Shown here: one piece after another, positions 53,701 to 64,000 of the stretch | Numbering within the stretch: position 1 is the stretch's first letter | How the letters are laid out: every line of letters begins with the position of its first letter | Source: Yamagishiella unicocca | Taxonomy: Eukaryota > Chlorophyta > Chlorophyceae > Chlamydomonadales > Volvocaceae | DNA length: 64,000 nt | Reading direction: 5' to 3' | Assembly (NCBI GenBank): GCA_003116995.1 | Contig: BDSL01000025.1 | Location: forward strand, 124,001-188,000 | Notes under the pieces: generated by a model | What the model was told of the DNA's origin: nothing | The model's input: the letters and a program-made list of their open reading frames with translations, nothing else | Database searches by the model: none | Made by a program: the position numbers and the translations under genes

Positions 53701-55042
53701 GCGGGAACACTAGGGCGGGCGGGGGGAAGAGTTTGGGGGGGTGGGGGGGCCGAAGGGGAGGACCGGGTGCGGGTCGTTACGGTTATGTTAGTTGCGCAGA
53801 GCAGCGCGTTGACAGGCGGGGCTGGACGGTTAGCGGTTGGGGGGGTCGTTCGAGGGCTGAGGAGCGGAGGTTGCCGCCGTTGTTCGTACTCGCTTGGCCC
53901 TGGGCACAGCGCACGGAGGGCTTGCCGGCGTGCACGGCCTTTTCGGTGCCGCCCACAATCCCCTGGCTTTCCTCCCCCCCCGGATTTCCTCACGAAAGCC
54001 CTCGCATACACCGGCTCTTCTGACGCCCCCCCTCCCCCCTGCCTGGCCCCCCTTCCCCCTGCCTTGCCCACCCCCTCCGCCCCCAGCTGACGCCCCAGGA
54101 GCAGAAGCGCAGCGGCAAGCCCTCCCTGCACAGCGCGCGCAAGCCCGTCACCGGCAAGAACTCCCATCCCGCCCACGACTACAGGGTACGACAGGAGTAC
54201 GGCAGCTGCATAATTGGCGGGGGGAAAGCGGCCGCCCCCCCCCCAAGAGGCTGCGGTCGCGGTTCGAGGGTCTCCCTCGAATCCCCCAAGAGGCCGCGGG
54301 CCCTGATGGCTGCTCGACGGTGCCACTGCGTCACCCCCCCGCCCAGTGTGCCGCACCCGCTCGACGGGGCCTCCCTGGCATCCCGGCCTTCGCGACGCGC
54401 CCCTTGGTCTTCTGCAACCCCACCTCCCCCCAGCGTGTAAAAACACATCGCGACGTCCGATCCCGCACCCCCGCACCCCCGCACCCCCGCACCCTGCACC
54501 CTGCACCCCGCAAACCCCCCCACCCCCTCCCGCTCCCGTCCCCGACATCCCCGCTCTGGCTTCCCCCAGCTGCACTCCAAGGTCCGCAGCGAGGAGCACG
54601 TCCAGGTGGATTTCCGCACCCGCGAGTACGTGGGCAACGTGCGGCTGGAGGGGCAGGGCAGCTTGGAGGATCTGACGGCGGCGGAGCGGGAAAAGCTGGA
54701 GAAGAAGATCGTGGGGGGCAGGTGGGGCGGGTGGAGGGTGGGCGGGGCCAGGAGCAAGGGTGGGTGGGTTGCAAGGAAAACCCGTGTACGAAAGAAACCC
54801 CGCCTCCCCAAGGGTGGGGAAGAGGGACGGGGTAGGAGTGGGGGAAGTGGAGGGGGGGATGGTGGGCGGGGGGGCCCTACCATGACAAGGTGCCGCGCCT
54901 GGGTGGTCTCCGCTGCCTTGCTCTTCTGCCCAAACGCCCCTGCCCCGCCCCGGCGCCCACCCTTGAGTTCAGGGAGATTCCCCCAGAGCTGCTGCACGAC
55001 CACACCCGCGCCGCCGAGACTGCCCGCCACTTCCTGGGCTGA
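50716..55042 (+). CDS. Protein with HSP20/alpha-crystallin-like N-terminus, otherwise unrecognised
   Basis: Exons 50716-50861, 51311-51544, 51977-52118, 52733-52872, 53140-53335, 54087-54185, 54570-54721 and 54973-55042 join in phase (1179 nt, 392 residues). Residues about 28-75 (VKVHVHDGRLLISV then LQLPPTAYTNDAHASYQRGV and LRVDM) match the beta-sandwich strands and LPP-A-Y-GVL pattern of alpha-crystallin/HSP20 domains. Downstream are LAERLGRSELAPAGTTVVPG, YTRKIVDYAEEKVGMATRPL, a cysteine cluster CDMCQCAPCQCDK (about residue 247), and an acidic/basic helical tail ending AAETARHFLG. I do not recognise the full architecture; ciliary proteins of this style exist, but that is a guess. A possible extra exon at 52323-52360 (GTKVHVPQQLDQ) has a good donor but breaks phase with its upstream neighbour, so it was left out. 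The start Met at 50716 was chosen as the first in-frame ATG. Confidence 0.7.
53057..53139 (+). repeat. CCG/CTG trinucleotide tract forming the polypyrimidine side of an acceptor
   Basis: An almost uninterrupted CCG array with CTG, ACC and ATC interruptions runs to the TAG acceptor that precedes the exon starting at 53140. It occupies the place of the C-rich tract seen at other acceptors. Confidence 0.8.
53395..53490 (+). repeat. Dispersed intron motif family C, copy 1
   Basis: About 95 bp beginning AAAACCGGTGACACGGAAAC, continuing through GGTGGGCGCATGGTCGGCGG and ending GCTGGAGCATTGGGACGG. It is nearly identical to 62222-62315 and partly matched at 63755-63810. It starts about 60 nt after the donor of its host intron. 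Confidence 0.85.
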
Positions 55043-56487
55043 GCCGCTCCCCTTAGATGCTTTGGACCCCGCCCAGAGGAGCCCGATGGGGAGGGAGCCC
55101 CTCCCCTCGATGGCGGGTTGAGAGGAATCTCAACCACCGCGGGCTGGAGCGGTTTCGGAGCCCACTGCCGCGGCCGCTGTTGGCGGTGTGCGTCGTGCGC
55201 TGCGATCACAGCTGTCGCCGCTACTGGCTGGTGCGGCGGCGCCGGGGGCGGCTGTGTGCGTACTCCCTGGCAGCTGTTGCAGGAGCAGCGCCGGCAGCGG
55301 CGGCGTGGCAGGGCCGCGGTTGGGTCGGGTGCGGGAGGGCCCCGGGGTCGGCTCTTTCGTAAGGGGGCCTCTTGAAGGCTCCCTAGGGGTAGGGTGTCTC
55401 TCTACGTGTGGGTCCCGCCGGTGCAGGGCGGGGTGGGGGTTAGTACGGACGTAACGCGCGGCTACATCCTTCATTGCCGTACTAGGACAGTTGTTCGTTA
55501 TGTGCACCGAACCGTTACTGGCCTGCCCGAGCGCGTCGGGGAGCCGCTGGGGTTTAGGGTTTGGGGCGGCGGCGGTGGTCTGCTGGGTCTGCTGCGGCGG
55601 GTTGAAGGAGCCCATGTGTGCACGTTGGTGGGACGGAGCAGGGGGCGGGCGGCGAGTGATCGGTGTGGCGTGGTGGCGTGCAGGGTGGTCCGCTGGTCAG
55701 TGTGCTCGGCCAAGTAACCCTTTCAAGTTGCCTTCGTTCGGTTGGGCGTTGTTGCCAATGGCTGCGGACGAATTGCCGCTTTCGGCGAGTCCCTGAATGG
55801 CTGCGGGGTGGAAGCAAGCGGCGATGGGACGTGCCACCGCTCCTTTGTTATGGTTGTAATTGCCGGTTGATTCAATCCGCAGACACGTGTTGGGGCTCAC
55901 AAATGCAGCCATGTAAGGCCCTGCCCGGTGCGTCCCCTCACCCTGCTCCTGAAGGCTCCTCACACCAACATGGCGCTGCAGTCACACCCCCCACGTTCGG
56001 CGTCGCACCCGCCTGCATGGTGGGAGTTCCGCCTCAGTGAGGCTCCGTGAGGACGTCCGTGAGCGGCGCGCAGAGCACACGCATCGGTCTTCACACCTAC
56101 AAGACTCCTTTATCAACATATGTTGAGCCTCCGCTGCTCTGCCCAGAGAACTAGGGTTCTGGCTGTGTATTGGCCTCTGGAGAGCGGGGAAGGGAAAAAC
56201 CGTGTGCTTGCTCCGAGAGACAGCGAGCGCACCCGCTCCTAATAACGGAGCCGCTACTAACGTGCCGACTGGGTTAGGCTGGTATCGGGCAGGGGCGCTT
56301 TGGACAGCTGAAGATGCGTCAAGGGCGAGTAGTTGCCGGGAGGTACATTTCGTACAGCGGTTTGCAATTTTACCGCGCTGGGATACTAAGCGACCAATTT
56401 CGATCGCGTACATCATGGCCGAAGGTGTGGTTCATCTGTAATGGGCTTCTGAAGGTTCATGCCAACGATAGCTAGTTAGGCAATACC
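55043..56487. other. 3' untranslated region and intergenic stretch
   Basis: No gene is supported. TGTAA occurs at 55855-55859 and 55912-55916 on the plus strand and could end the HSP20-like transcript, which would give a 3' untranslated region of 0.8-0.9 kb. A telomere-like TTTAGGGTTT lies at 55553. The last few hundred bases should contain the promoter of the importin-9-like gene. Confidence 0.45.
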
Positions 56488-59400
56488 ATGGCTCTCGACG
56501 CCGGAAGCGAAGCCGTCGCCCACGTCGTGAGATGCCTGCAAAGCTGTCTTTACCAGGTTGACGGAGAGGCTCGGAAAGCAGCTGAACAGCAGCTGGATGC
56601 GGGTGTCCACCATACGGGCTTCGCATCCACACTTGCTTCGCTCGCCGCGGACAGCGCCCTCACAAACAATGATATTGGTGTGCGACAGCTGGCAGCTGTT
56701 TACCTCAAGCAGGTCATTAAAAAGCACTGGTCAGCGGACGCTCCAAAGTTCGAGACGCCGGAGCTGTCGCCTGAGGAACGGGCGCACATCCGATCGGTCC
56801 TTCCAGCGGGACTTGCGGACGCGAGCTCAAAGGTTCGCACAGCCATTTCCATGTGCATAGCGGCGATATCCAAGACTGACCCCGATGGCTGGAACGGGCT
56901 CATCGAGAACCTGGTCGGCGCGATTCACGCGCAGCGCGCCAGCAGCACACCGCTGGTGCACGGAGCCATCCGGTGCCTATCACTACTCAGTGACGACATC
57001 GATGAGCAGCAACTTCCGCAGGCACGTGTATAGTAGTGGCCGCGCGGCTGGTAGTGGTGTTGGCGGGAATTTCGACAAGGCTGGGCTGTTGAGTTGCAGC
57101 CAAAAATTTCAACAAGGGACTGCCTCGTGGTAGATTGTTGGCGTTGGTATGTAGGAGTGGGGTGGGTTGCAGGTGGGCTCCGGGCTCCGCTTGCGGCGCG
57201 TGTGGCCGAAGGCCTTGCGGCTGCGGATGATGTCGTCAGAGAGCACGCTGGCACCCGCTGCACCGCTTCCACGGCCGGGGGGGGATCAGCGGGATGTGCT
57301 AGTGCAGTGCTGGCTGCGGAGGGACGAAGCTCCTCATCTCTCCGGTGGCTGGAGCCGGCAGCGGTACCCCCAGCGAGGGCCCCCATGCCACGATCCCCCC
57401 TCTACCCGTAACCTCCCCTGCCCAACACCCTCCCCCCTTCGTACACGGGTCTTCCTCGCAACTCCCCCCCAGGTCGCCCAGGCCCTGCTCCCCGAGCTGC
57501 TGCTGGTGGCCACTGACGCGGGCGGCACCTCTGACGAGCTGCGCGCCGCTGCGCTGTCCATCTTCTACGACGTGCTGCGGTCCCTGGGTGTCATGGCGGG
57601 CGTGTATCAGCGGCAGGTGGGGCGGAAGGGGGGAAGAGGGCGGAATGAGGGGGTGGTGTGAAACCGGGGGAAGGGTGGGGAAGAGAGGGGAGGAGAGGGA
57701 GGGGAGGGAGGAGAGGGAGGAGAGGGAGGAGAGGGAGGAGAGGGAGGAGAGGGAGGAGAGGGAGGAGGGGGGAGGAGGGGGAGGAGAGGGGAGGAGAGGG
57801 GAGGAGAGGGGAGGAGAGGGGAGGAGAGGGGAGGAGAGGGGAGGAGAGGGGAGGAGAGGGGAGGAGAGGGGAGGAGAGGGGAGGAGAGGGGAGGAGAGGG
57901 GAGGAGAGGGGAGGAGGGGGGAGGAGGGGGGAGGAGAGGGGAGGAGAGGGGAGGAGAGGGGAGGAGAGGAGAGGGGAGGAGAGGGGAGGAGAGGGGAGGA
58001 GAGTTGGAGGAGGGAGGGGGGAAAGGAGAATTGGAGGAGCGAGCGGGAGGAGGGAGCGGGGGTGAAAAGGAAAGCGGCCAGGAAAGCGGGAAGGAGAGGG
58101 GAGCGGACTACCGCCCCGTTCGACGTGTTTTCCCTGCTCGCCACCCTGACCCCCTCCCCTTCCCCCCCAGGTCCGCGACCTGCTGGTGCCGCTGGTGGAC
58201 CCCTGGGTGCCGCTGCTGTGCGGAGTGGTGGCGCAGCCGCTCAGCGTAGAGGTGTGGTTGGGGGTGCGGTAGGGTGCGTGGTGGGGTGCGGGGTTGGGTG
58301 CGTGGTGGGGTGTGCGTTTGGGTGCGGGGGGACAGGGGTACGAACTGCCCAGCCCTCCTCGGCGGCCTTTCCGTGCGCGTATCGGGCGTCGTGATGGTCG
58401 CTAGCAGCGAAGGCGTCGGGAGGCAGAAGGGGGAAGCGAACCCCCGGGGAGGGGTGGGGGGCGCTGGGCAGGGTAAGATGCGAGCATCTGCATGCCCGTG
58501 CAGCGCCAATTGAAGTTTGACCACCGTCGACCGACGCGTACAGCGGACCCCCCCCGCCCCTCAATACACACCCCACGTGCGCCCTCCAAAACCAGCCTCC
58601 GAAACCACCCGCCGGCGCAGGAGACGTCCGGCTGGGCCGTGCGGATGCTGTGCCTCAAGTCGCTGACTCAGCTCATGTCGTACTTTAGCAAGTCGCTGCA
58701 GCAGCACATGCAGGCCGTCATGCAGGTCTGCTGGCGGATGTACACCGGCTCGCTGGGGCTGTACCAGGTGGGTTGTCGGTTGTCGTACGGGTGGTTTGTT
58801 GGTTAGGGGAAGGCCACGGGGTCATGGTGCGGGCGGGCGGGCAGAGCGGGCCCGGCGAAGCAGGGCGGGGTTATAGGGCTTCGGGGCGGGAGCTCATCCG
58901 TAAGAAGCTCCTTCTACTAGTTCTTAAGCGCTGGGAGATGCGCTCGGGCGGTGGAAAGGCGGTCACAGAGGTGACCGCGTGCGAACCGCTGCGAAGCGTG
59001 GAAGCTGTCATACATTTTTTTTTTGAGTTTGTTACAGACGTAAGGCCCGAAGGCCCTGACCGTATACCCCACGAACCGAAGTCAAGAGGTGCCATTGATC
59101 GAAACATTGTGCATTTGGTTCCAAACACCAGGAACCGACCTCATCATTTCACCCTACTTCCCTTCGAAGACAGAGGGTTCAGCAATCGCCACCAATCGAG
59201 GGTGCAAGTCCGGCACATCAACTGTGACCTAAACTCCACTTGTCAGCCACTAGCCATAATCTCATACTCCCAAACAAAGTCGGGGGTGAGCCCAGGGGTC
59301 GAACCTGGGACTGTCTGACATAAGTCAGATGGCGTACCGACCTCACCACCTGTCATACATGAGGCATGTGCATTGTACGGCAGGCCATGAGACCCTGGAC

Positions 59401-62400
59401 GGGCCGCGAGAAGCCGGGTGGGGTCTGCGGAGTGCGGCGGGGCGGAGGGGAGGGAAGGGGAGAGGGGGGGGGGTCAGCCGTGGAGGCCCCAGCGGGGGTT
59501 ATTAAGGAAATCCGCAAATCCCCGGCCGACGAACCAAGGGCGATGACGATGGGGTCCCAGAAGAGACGATTGGCGAATAGAGGGGTCTGAGAGGAAACCC
59601 GTGGTGGTGGTGGGAGCGCCGGGGTGGCATGGAACGGGTGTTGAAGAGGGAAACTGTGGGACGGGCGGGGGCCGCGTTCGGGCATCTCAGGCTTCGTCAC
59701 TGTTGTCAGGAAATGTGGTTGCGGGAGGTAGAGGTAGCTTGGGTGGGGCAGCAGCCGTACATAGGAGGAAGTGGGGGTGCCGCCTCACGCCCGACCTCCC
59801 TTCGGCCGCCCTTGTTACTTAGCGCTCACATGCTCTGGCTCGGCAGCTCTTGAATCCCCGCCTGTTCGCTGGTCGCTGGTCGCTTGGCAACACGAACTCG
59901 GGAGTCAGATGGCCCCGCCCCCGGCCCTCCCCCGCACCCCCCCCCCCCTGGTTCACCCGCTCAGGTGCACCTGGTTCTGGAGCCGTCCGAGGGCGGGCAG
60001 GCGGGGGATGATGAGGCGGCCCTGCCGGCGGAGGTGGACTCGGAGGGGAACACACTGGACCTGGAGTCGCTGCTGGCGCAGGTGGGGAGAGGACGGATGG
60101 TCACGCGGTTGATTGGTAGATTGGTTGGTTACTTAGTTGGTTGGCTGCTTGGTCGGTTAGTTGGTTGATTGGTTACGTGGGATCTTGTGCGTTGCTGCCT
60201 GCCTGGTTGTCATGAGGGGGAAAGCAAACATATTGGTTGTCGTGTGTCGAGAGGGTGAGTTCGTTGGATTGTAGTTGGGTTGTTGGGCGCGGTAGTTGTG
60301 CGGGGTGGCCAACGGCCGACGGGCTAGACAGCCGTGGAGTGGTACGATGCGCTTCCGCTTAGTACCCAGCCCCCTCAGAGCTGCTCCTCGCCGTAGGGCC
60401 TCGCACCCATATGGTTGCTCCCAGTCCTAGCTGATTGTAACCCATCCAACTCACTCTCTCCCCCCACGCTCCCCCCTCGCCCCCAGCTGTTCGAGTTGCT
60501 GATGGCGCTGGTGGGGCTGCCCCGCTACGCCAAGCTCATCCGCCCGGCGCTGCCGGAGATGTCGTACAAGGTGGTGTCGTACATGCAGGTGCGGTCGCCT
60601 CCGGGTGATCACCGCCCAGGGGGTCCCCGCCCCGCACTCGGTTTGGGTTTGGAGCCGAACACGCAGCTCGCACGCACCGGGAGGCCGCCCCCCCGCCCCC
60701 AGCGGCTCCCCTCCCCCTCCCCCTCCCCCCGCTCCGTCATATCCCCCCCCTCTCGGTTTGTCGGCCTTGGATTCGCGGATTTTTCTTCTCAAACCCCCCC
60801 TCTTATACTTGTAACCCCCCTCTCCCCCTACGCCCAGATGACCGCCCACCAGGCCACCGAGTGGGTCGACAACGCCGCCCAGTACGTCGCCGACGAGGAG
60901 GACAGCACCTTCACCGTGCGGGTCAGCGGGGAGCTGCTCATAGACTCGCTGCTGCAGGTAGGGCCGGGGGGCCGGGGGGGGGGAAGAGAAGACCCGGTTA
61001 CACGATATAGGGCCAGGAAGGGGGGGCCAGTACGACTCCGGGACCTGACGGGGGGGGAGCGAGAGGATGGACCCCTGTGGATCGATGGAGCGGCGACTGG
61101 GTTCCTGATGGCTTGATGAGCTGTGCGCTGAGGTCGGGCCAGGGGGCCGAGGTAAGGGGCCGTCCACAGCCGCCGGAGCCGTACCGCGACTGACGCGAGA
61201 ACGCTGTGCCCGGACGACGTGAGGTGGGCCCTCCCCTGCTCCGCCCTCTTGAGTCTCGCTCCCTTGCCCCCCTTCCCCTTCCCGGGCTCATTGGCTACCC
61301 AGCCGCGACTCAACGCCTCCCGCACCCCACCCCCGCCTTCATCGCCCTTCATCGCCCTTGGTTTGTCGACCGCGGATTCGCGGATATAATTTACCCCCGC
61401 ACCCGCACCCTCCCCGCACCCGCACCCGCACCCGCACCCCCCCCACCCGCACCCTGACCCGCAGGCCTTCGGCTTGGATGCGGCGGGCGCGCTGATGGAT
61501 GCGGTGGAGCGCTCCATGCAGGAGGCGGCGGCGGCGCAGGCGGGGGGGCAGGTGGGGGTGGGGCAGGTGGGGGTGGGTGGGGCAGGTGGGGGGGCAGGAA
61601 GGGGGGCATGGGGGCCCCCTCACACCCGTCCTTTTGTGTGTGTTTTTACTTACCGCTGATACGCCAGCAATCCATGAAATAAACCCACCGTGGAGCGTGT
61701 ACGGCGTGTACTTCCCAGGCTGCAGCTGCCCCGGCTTCACGATGCGCGGGCGGATGGGGGGTTGTGGGTGCGGGCGGGTTGAGCGGCACCCCCCAGGTTG
61801 CCAGCCGCGACGCAGGAGCCAGCTGCACCTGCATGAGCTGACCCGTCGAGTTGAAGGAGCGCCTGCGAAGTCACCCGCGAAACCCTTAACGATGACCAGA
61901 CCTCCTCTGCGCCCCTTTCCACGGCTCTCGCTCCAGGCCGGCTGGTGGAAGCTGCGGGAAGCCGCCCTGCTGGCCACCGGCTGCTGCATGGCAGCATTCC
62001 CCGGGGGGCTCGGCGGCGACAGCGGCGGCGGCCCCCGCCAGCGGGCCGCTGAGGCGGTGCTTCAGGGCCGGCTGCAGGGGGTGGTGGACGAGGTGCTCAG
62101 ATCGGATCTGCAGGTGGGTGGCACAAAGACCCGGGGGACCTGCATGTGGGGGTGGGGGTGGGTGGGGGGATTTATGAAAGAAATCCGCGAGCCCATGGCC
62201 GACAAACCGGGTTGGGGGTGGCGTGAAAACCGGTGACACGGAAACGACCAGATGGTGGGCGCATGGTCGGCGGACAGCGAGGATGTAGGCGCATGCTGGA
62301 GCATTGGGACGGACCGGGTTGGGGGGGGCGAGGAAGGGGGGAAGGAGGAGAAACCCGTTGCGAAGTGAAACCAGAGTGAAATAAAATGCTGGCTGGAGGA

Positions 62401-63713
62401 ACGTTTGGAGGATAGGGTTTAGGGTTTTTAAGCGGTGGTGGGTGGATGGGAGGGACGGGCAAGGATTGGGGGTTGCAAGGATTGGCAGGGGGGCCGTCAG
62501 GGCAGCGAGCTGGGCGCATCTAGTTCAAGAGGGCGGCCGCGATGGCGCTGGCGGCGCCTAGGGCCTTATGGGCACGGAGCGGGTTCTTCGCGTCTCCTGG
62601 CACGAAGCTCAAGCGCGGCTGAAGGCCAGAGGGCGGAAGTCTTCTTAAGTGTCCAGCTGGGCGGTGTCTGGGGGGGCGTCCCTGCGCCTGCAGCGATGGC
62701 GCCCCTTCCTACCTGCCCCTGACACTTAAGGCAGGGGGGCGCCTGGCTGCGTGCGGGGCTGGAGCACAGCAGCCTGCATCCCCCCACCACAACCTGGCCG
62801 CGATGAGCACTGCCCTGGGGTCATCACGTGCGGACACAACCGTCACAACTACTAAACTGCCGCAACTGCCCGCCCCCCCGCCGTACCCTGGTCCCGGTGT
62901 CAGGGCTCCACCGTGAACCCGCTGCTGGTGGGTCGGGCCATGTGGCTGGCGGCCAGGTTGCAGCCGGTGCTGAGGCCGGACCAGCGGCCCCCGCTGCTGG
63001 CGGCGGCGGCGGCGGGGCTCAACAGCGGCCTGCCCCCGCCGGTGAAGATAGGTGGGGGCGGCGCAACATGGGGGGGAGGGGGAGGCATGGGGGGGGGCCG
63101 CTGGCGGGCTTGGCTGCACGGAAGGGAAGGCGGGGAGGGCGGGGAAGGCGGAGTTAACGGGGCGGCTGCCTCACGGTGGACCGCGGGTGCTTTTTGGGTG
63201 TGTGTGGAGGGGAGGTGGGCCGCAAGGAAAACCCGTGTACGAAAGGAAAACCGTTTAGGACAGGAGGGGAGGTTGGCGGGAGAGGCGTACAGGGCGACGA
63301 GGGGCCCCGTTTGCGGGGTGGGGCCGCGGTAGGGGCAGCGGGGGGCTGCGTTGTTGGGCCGGAGCAGCGGGGATCCACCCCTGCCCTCCCTCACCAACCC
63401 AAACGTTGGTGGACAACAGCAGATTTCCACCAGACGCATGAAATCGCCTCCCCTCGCCCCTTCGACCCGTCCCCCCGTTCCTTCGAACCCCCCCCCCCCC
63501 AAACCCCTCCTCGTCGAGTAACCGGGTCTTTTCGCCCCCCCCAAACCCCTCCCAGGCGCCTGCCGCGCCCTCGCCAGCCTCGCCCCCCGCGTACCCGTTG
63601 CCGTACTGAGCCCGCTGGCCGAGTCGCTGTACGGCGGGTTGCTGGCGCTGCTGGCGGCCAGCAGCGAGGACGCGCTGAACCTGGTGCTGGAGAGCATGGT
63701 GCCGCTCATCAAG
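56488..63713 (+). CDS. IPO9: Importin-9-like karyopherin-beta, continues beyond the window
   Basis: Exons 56488-57021, 57473-57616, 58171-58251, 58621-58767, 59965-60081, 60487-60588, 60838-60957, 61465-61551, 61937-62113, 62904-63051 and 63556-63713 are phase-consistent (605 residues so far). The N-terminus (MALDAGSEAVAHVVRCLQSC, then EARKAAEQQLDAG) and VRQLAAVYLKQVIKKHW form an importin-beta N-terminal domain; VRTAISMCIAAISKTDPDGW, ELRAAALSIFYDVLRSL and AGWWKLREAALLATGCCM are HEAT repeats with the IPO9/Kap114 pattern. A DDEAALPAEVDSEGN acidic loop is consistent with cargo such as histones, as known for IPO9, but that is inference. Such proteins usually exceed 1,000 residues, so roughly half is missing. 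The first intron needs a GC donor (CAG|GCACGT); a GT three bases later gives the wrong phase. Confidence 0.85.
57677..58003 (+). repeat. 327-bp uninterrupted purine tract, mostly (GGGGAGGAGA)n
   Basis: From 57677 to 58003 the plus strand has no C or T at all. The core is a 10-bp unit GGGGAGGAGA repeated about 20 times, flanked by 9-bp GAGGGAGGA units. It sits in the 57617-58170 intron of the importin-9-like gene. Confidence 0.95.
59016..59349 (-). mobile_element. Intact tRNA-derived SINE with poly(A) tail and target-site duplication
   Basis: CTGTCATACAT occurs at 59005-59015 and again at 59350-59360, an 11-bp target-site duplication. Between them, read on the minus strand, a tRNA-like head comes first: GGTGAGG pairs with GCTCACC, an anticodon-type stem TCTGA/TCAGA, and a T-arm CCAGGTTCGACCCCTGG that contains a good RNA polymerase III B box. 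The D-arm is reduced and the anticodon loop has six bases, so it is not a functional tRNA. A unique body of about 260 bp follows and the element ends in an A run (T run at 59015-59024 on plus). It lies in the 58768-59964 intron of the importin gene, antisense to it. Confidence 0.85.
62222..62315 (+). repeat. Dispersed intron motif family C, copy 2
   Basis: Near-identical to 53395-53490 over about 94 bp, differing by a short deletion (GGACAGCG for GGACGGAGCG) and single substitutions. It begins about 108 nt after the donor of the 62114-62903 intron, again on the donor side and in the same orientation. Confidence 0.85.
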
Positions 63714-64000
63714 GTGTGTATGGGTGGGGGGGGGGGGCGTGAAAACCCGGGGGGGGGGCGTGAAAACCGTTGACACGAAAATGACAGGATAGGTGGCGCA
63801 TGGTCGGCGGTCGGGTGGGGGAGGGGTTGGGGACGGGGGAAAGGGGGGGTCGAGAAGACCCGGTAACACGGCATAGGAGAGGATGACAGAAAACTAGGCG
63901 GCGCATGGTTTTGGGACACGCATTTGAGTGCGCATGCCGGAGAACTTGTGTTAACGTTTGGTGAAACTGTGGATGCGACTCGTCGACGTCGTGCTGGGGG

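Noticed and set aside
57299..58144. Ser/Pro/Leu-rich minus-strand open frame of 281 codons
   Set aside because: It is the complement of the purine tract and lies in an intron; the repetitive peptide is an artefact of the 10-bp repeat.
59280..59349. Functional tRNA gene (T-arm and anticodon-like stem on the minus strand)
   Set aside because: The D-arm is truncated, the anticodon loop is six bases, and the segment is the head of a SINE bounded by a target-site duplication.

Overview
The window looks like nuclear DNA of a volvocine-type green alga (Chlamydomonadales). It is GC-rich with many introns. Exon-intron junctions mostly read CAG|GTGGGT or CAG|GTGAGT and C-tract-CAG|G. Several 3' ends carry TGTAA, the chlorophyte poly(A) signal, and there is an axoneme-type kinase gene. 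I cannot name the species. All gene models below were built by hand from reading frame, splice-site phase and family motifs; no alignment program was run.

Layout. (1) 58-2512 (+): 3' part of a 2-oxoglutarate/Fe(II) oxygenase-like gene. (2) 2513-6148: gene-poor, with a 16-bp minisatellite. (3) 6149-12939 (-): a 10-exon gene that joins a multi-spanning membrane region to a complete DGAT2-type acyltransferase domain. (4) 13188-20914 (+): an axonemal-type nucleotide kinase with two adenylate-kinase domains (the second lacking catalytic residues), five IQ motifs, a guanylate-kinase domain and a DPY-30-like tail. It is divergent from (3) with about 250 bp between start codons. (5) 20915-24844: intergenic, with a decayed, probably transposon-derived reading frame. 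(6) 24845-33048 (-): an 18-exon secreted protein with parallel beta-helix regions and a bacterial-looking C-terminal half. (7) 33.7-37.65 kb: a mobile-element island, made of a large inverted repeat followed by a frameshifted LINE reverse transcriptase. (8) 39218-46897 (-): ATG14-like autophagy subunit. (9) 49659-50177 (-): Yippee-like zinc protein. (10) 50716-55042 (+): a protein with an HSP20/alpha-crystallin-like N-terminus, divergent from (9). (11) 56488 to the right edge (+): importin-9-like karyopherin, incomplete. One of its introns holds an intact SINE and another a 327-bp pure-purine tract.

The genes look like unrelated housekeeping, ciliary and lipid genes rather than a pathway cluster. 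The most unusual signal is in the introns. Several short dispersed motif families occur in opposite orientations at the two ends of introns: one orientation near donors, its reverse complement near acceptors. This comes on top of a general G-rich 5' half and C-rich 3' half, so introns could fold donor onto acceptor. Similar motif copies recur in introns of at least five of the genes.
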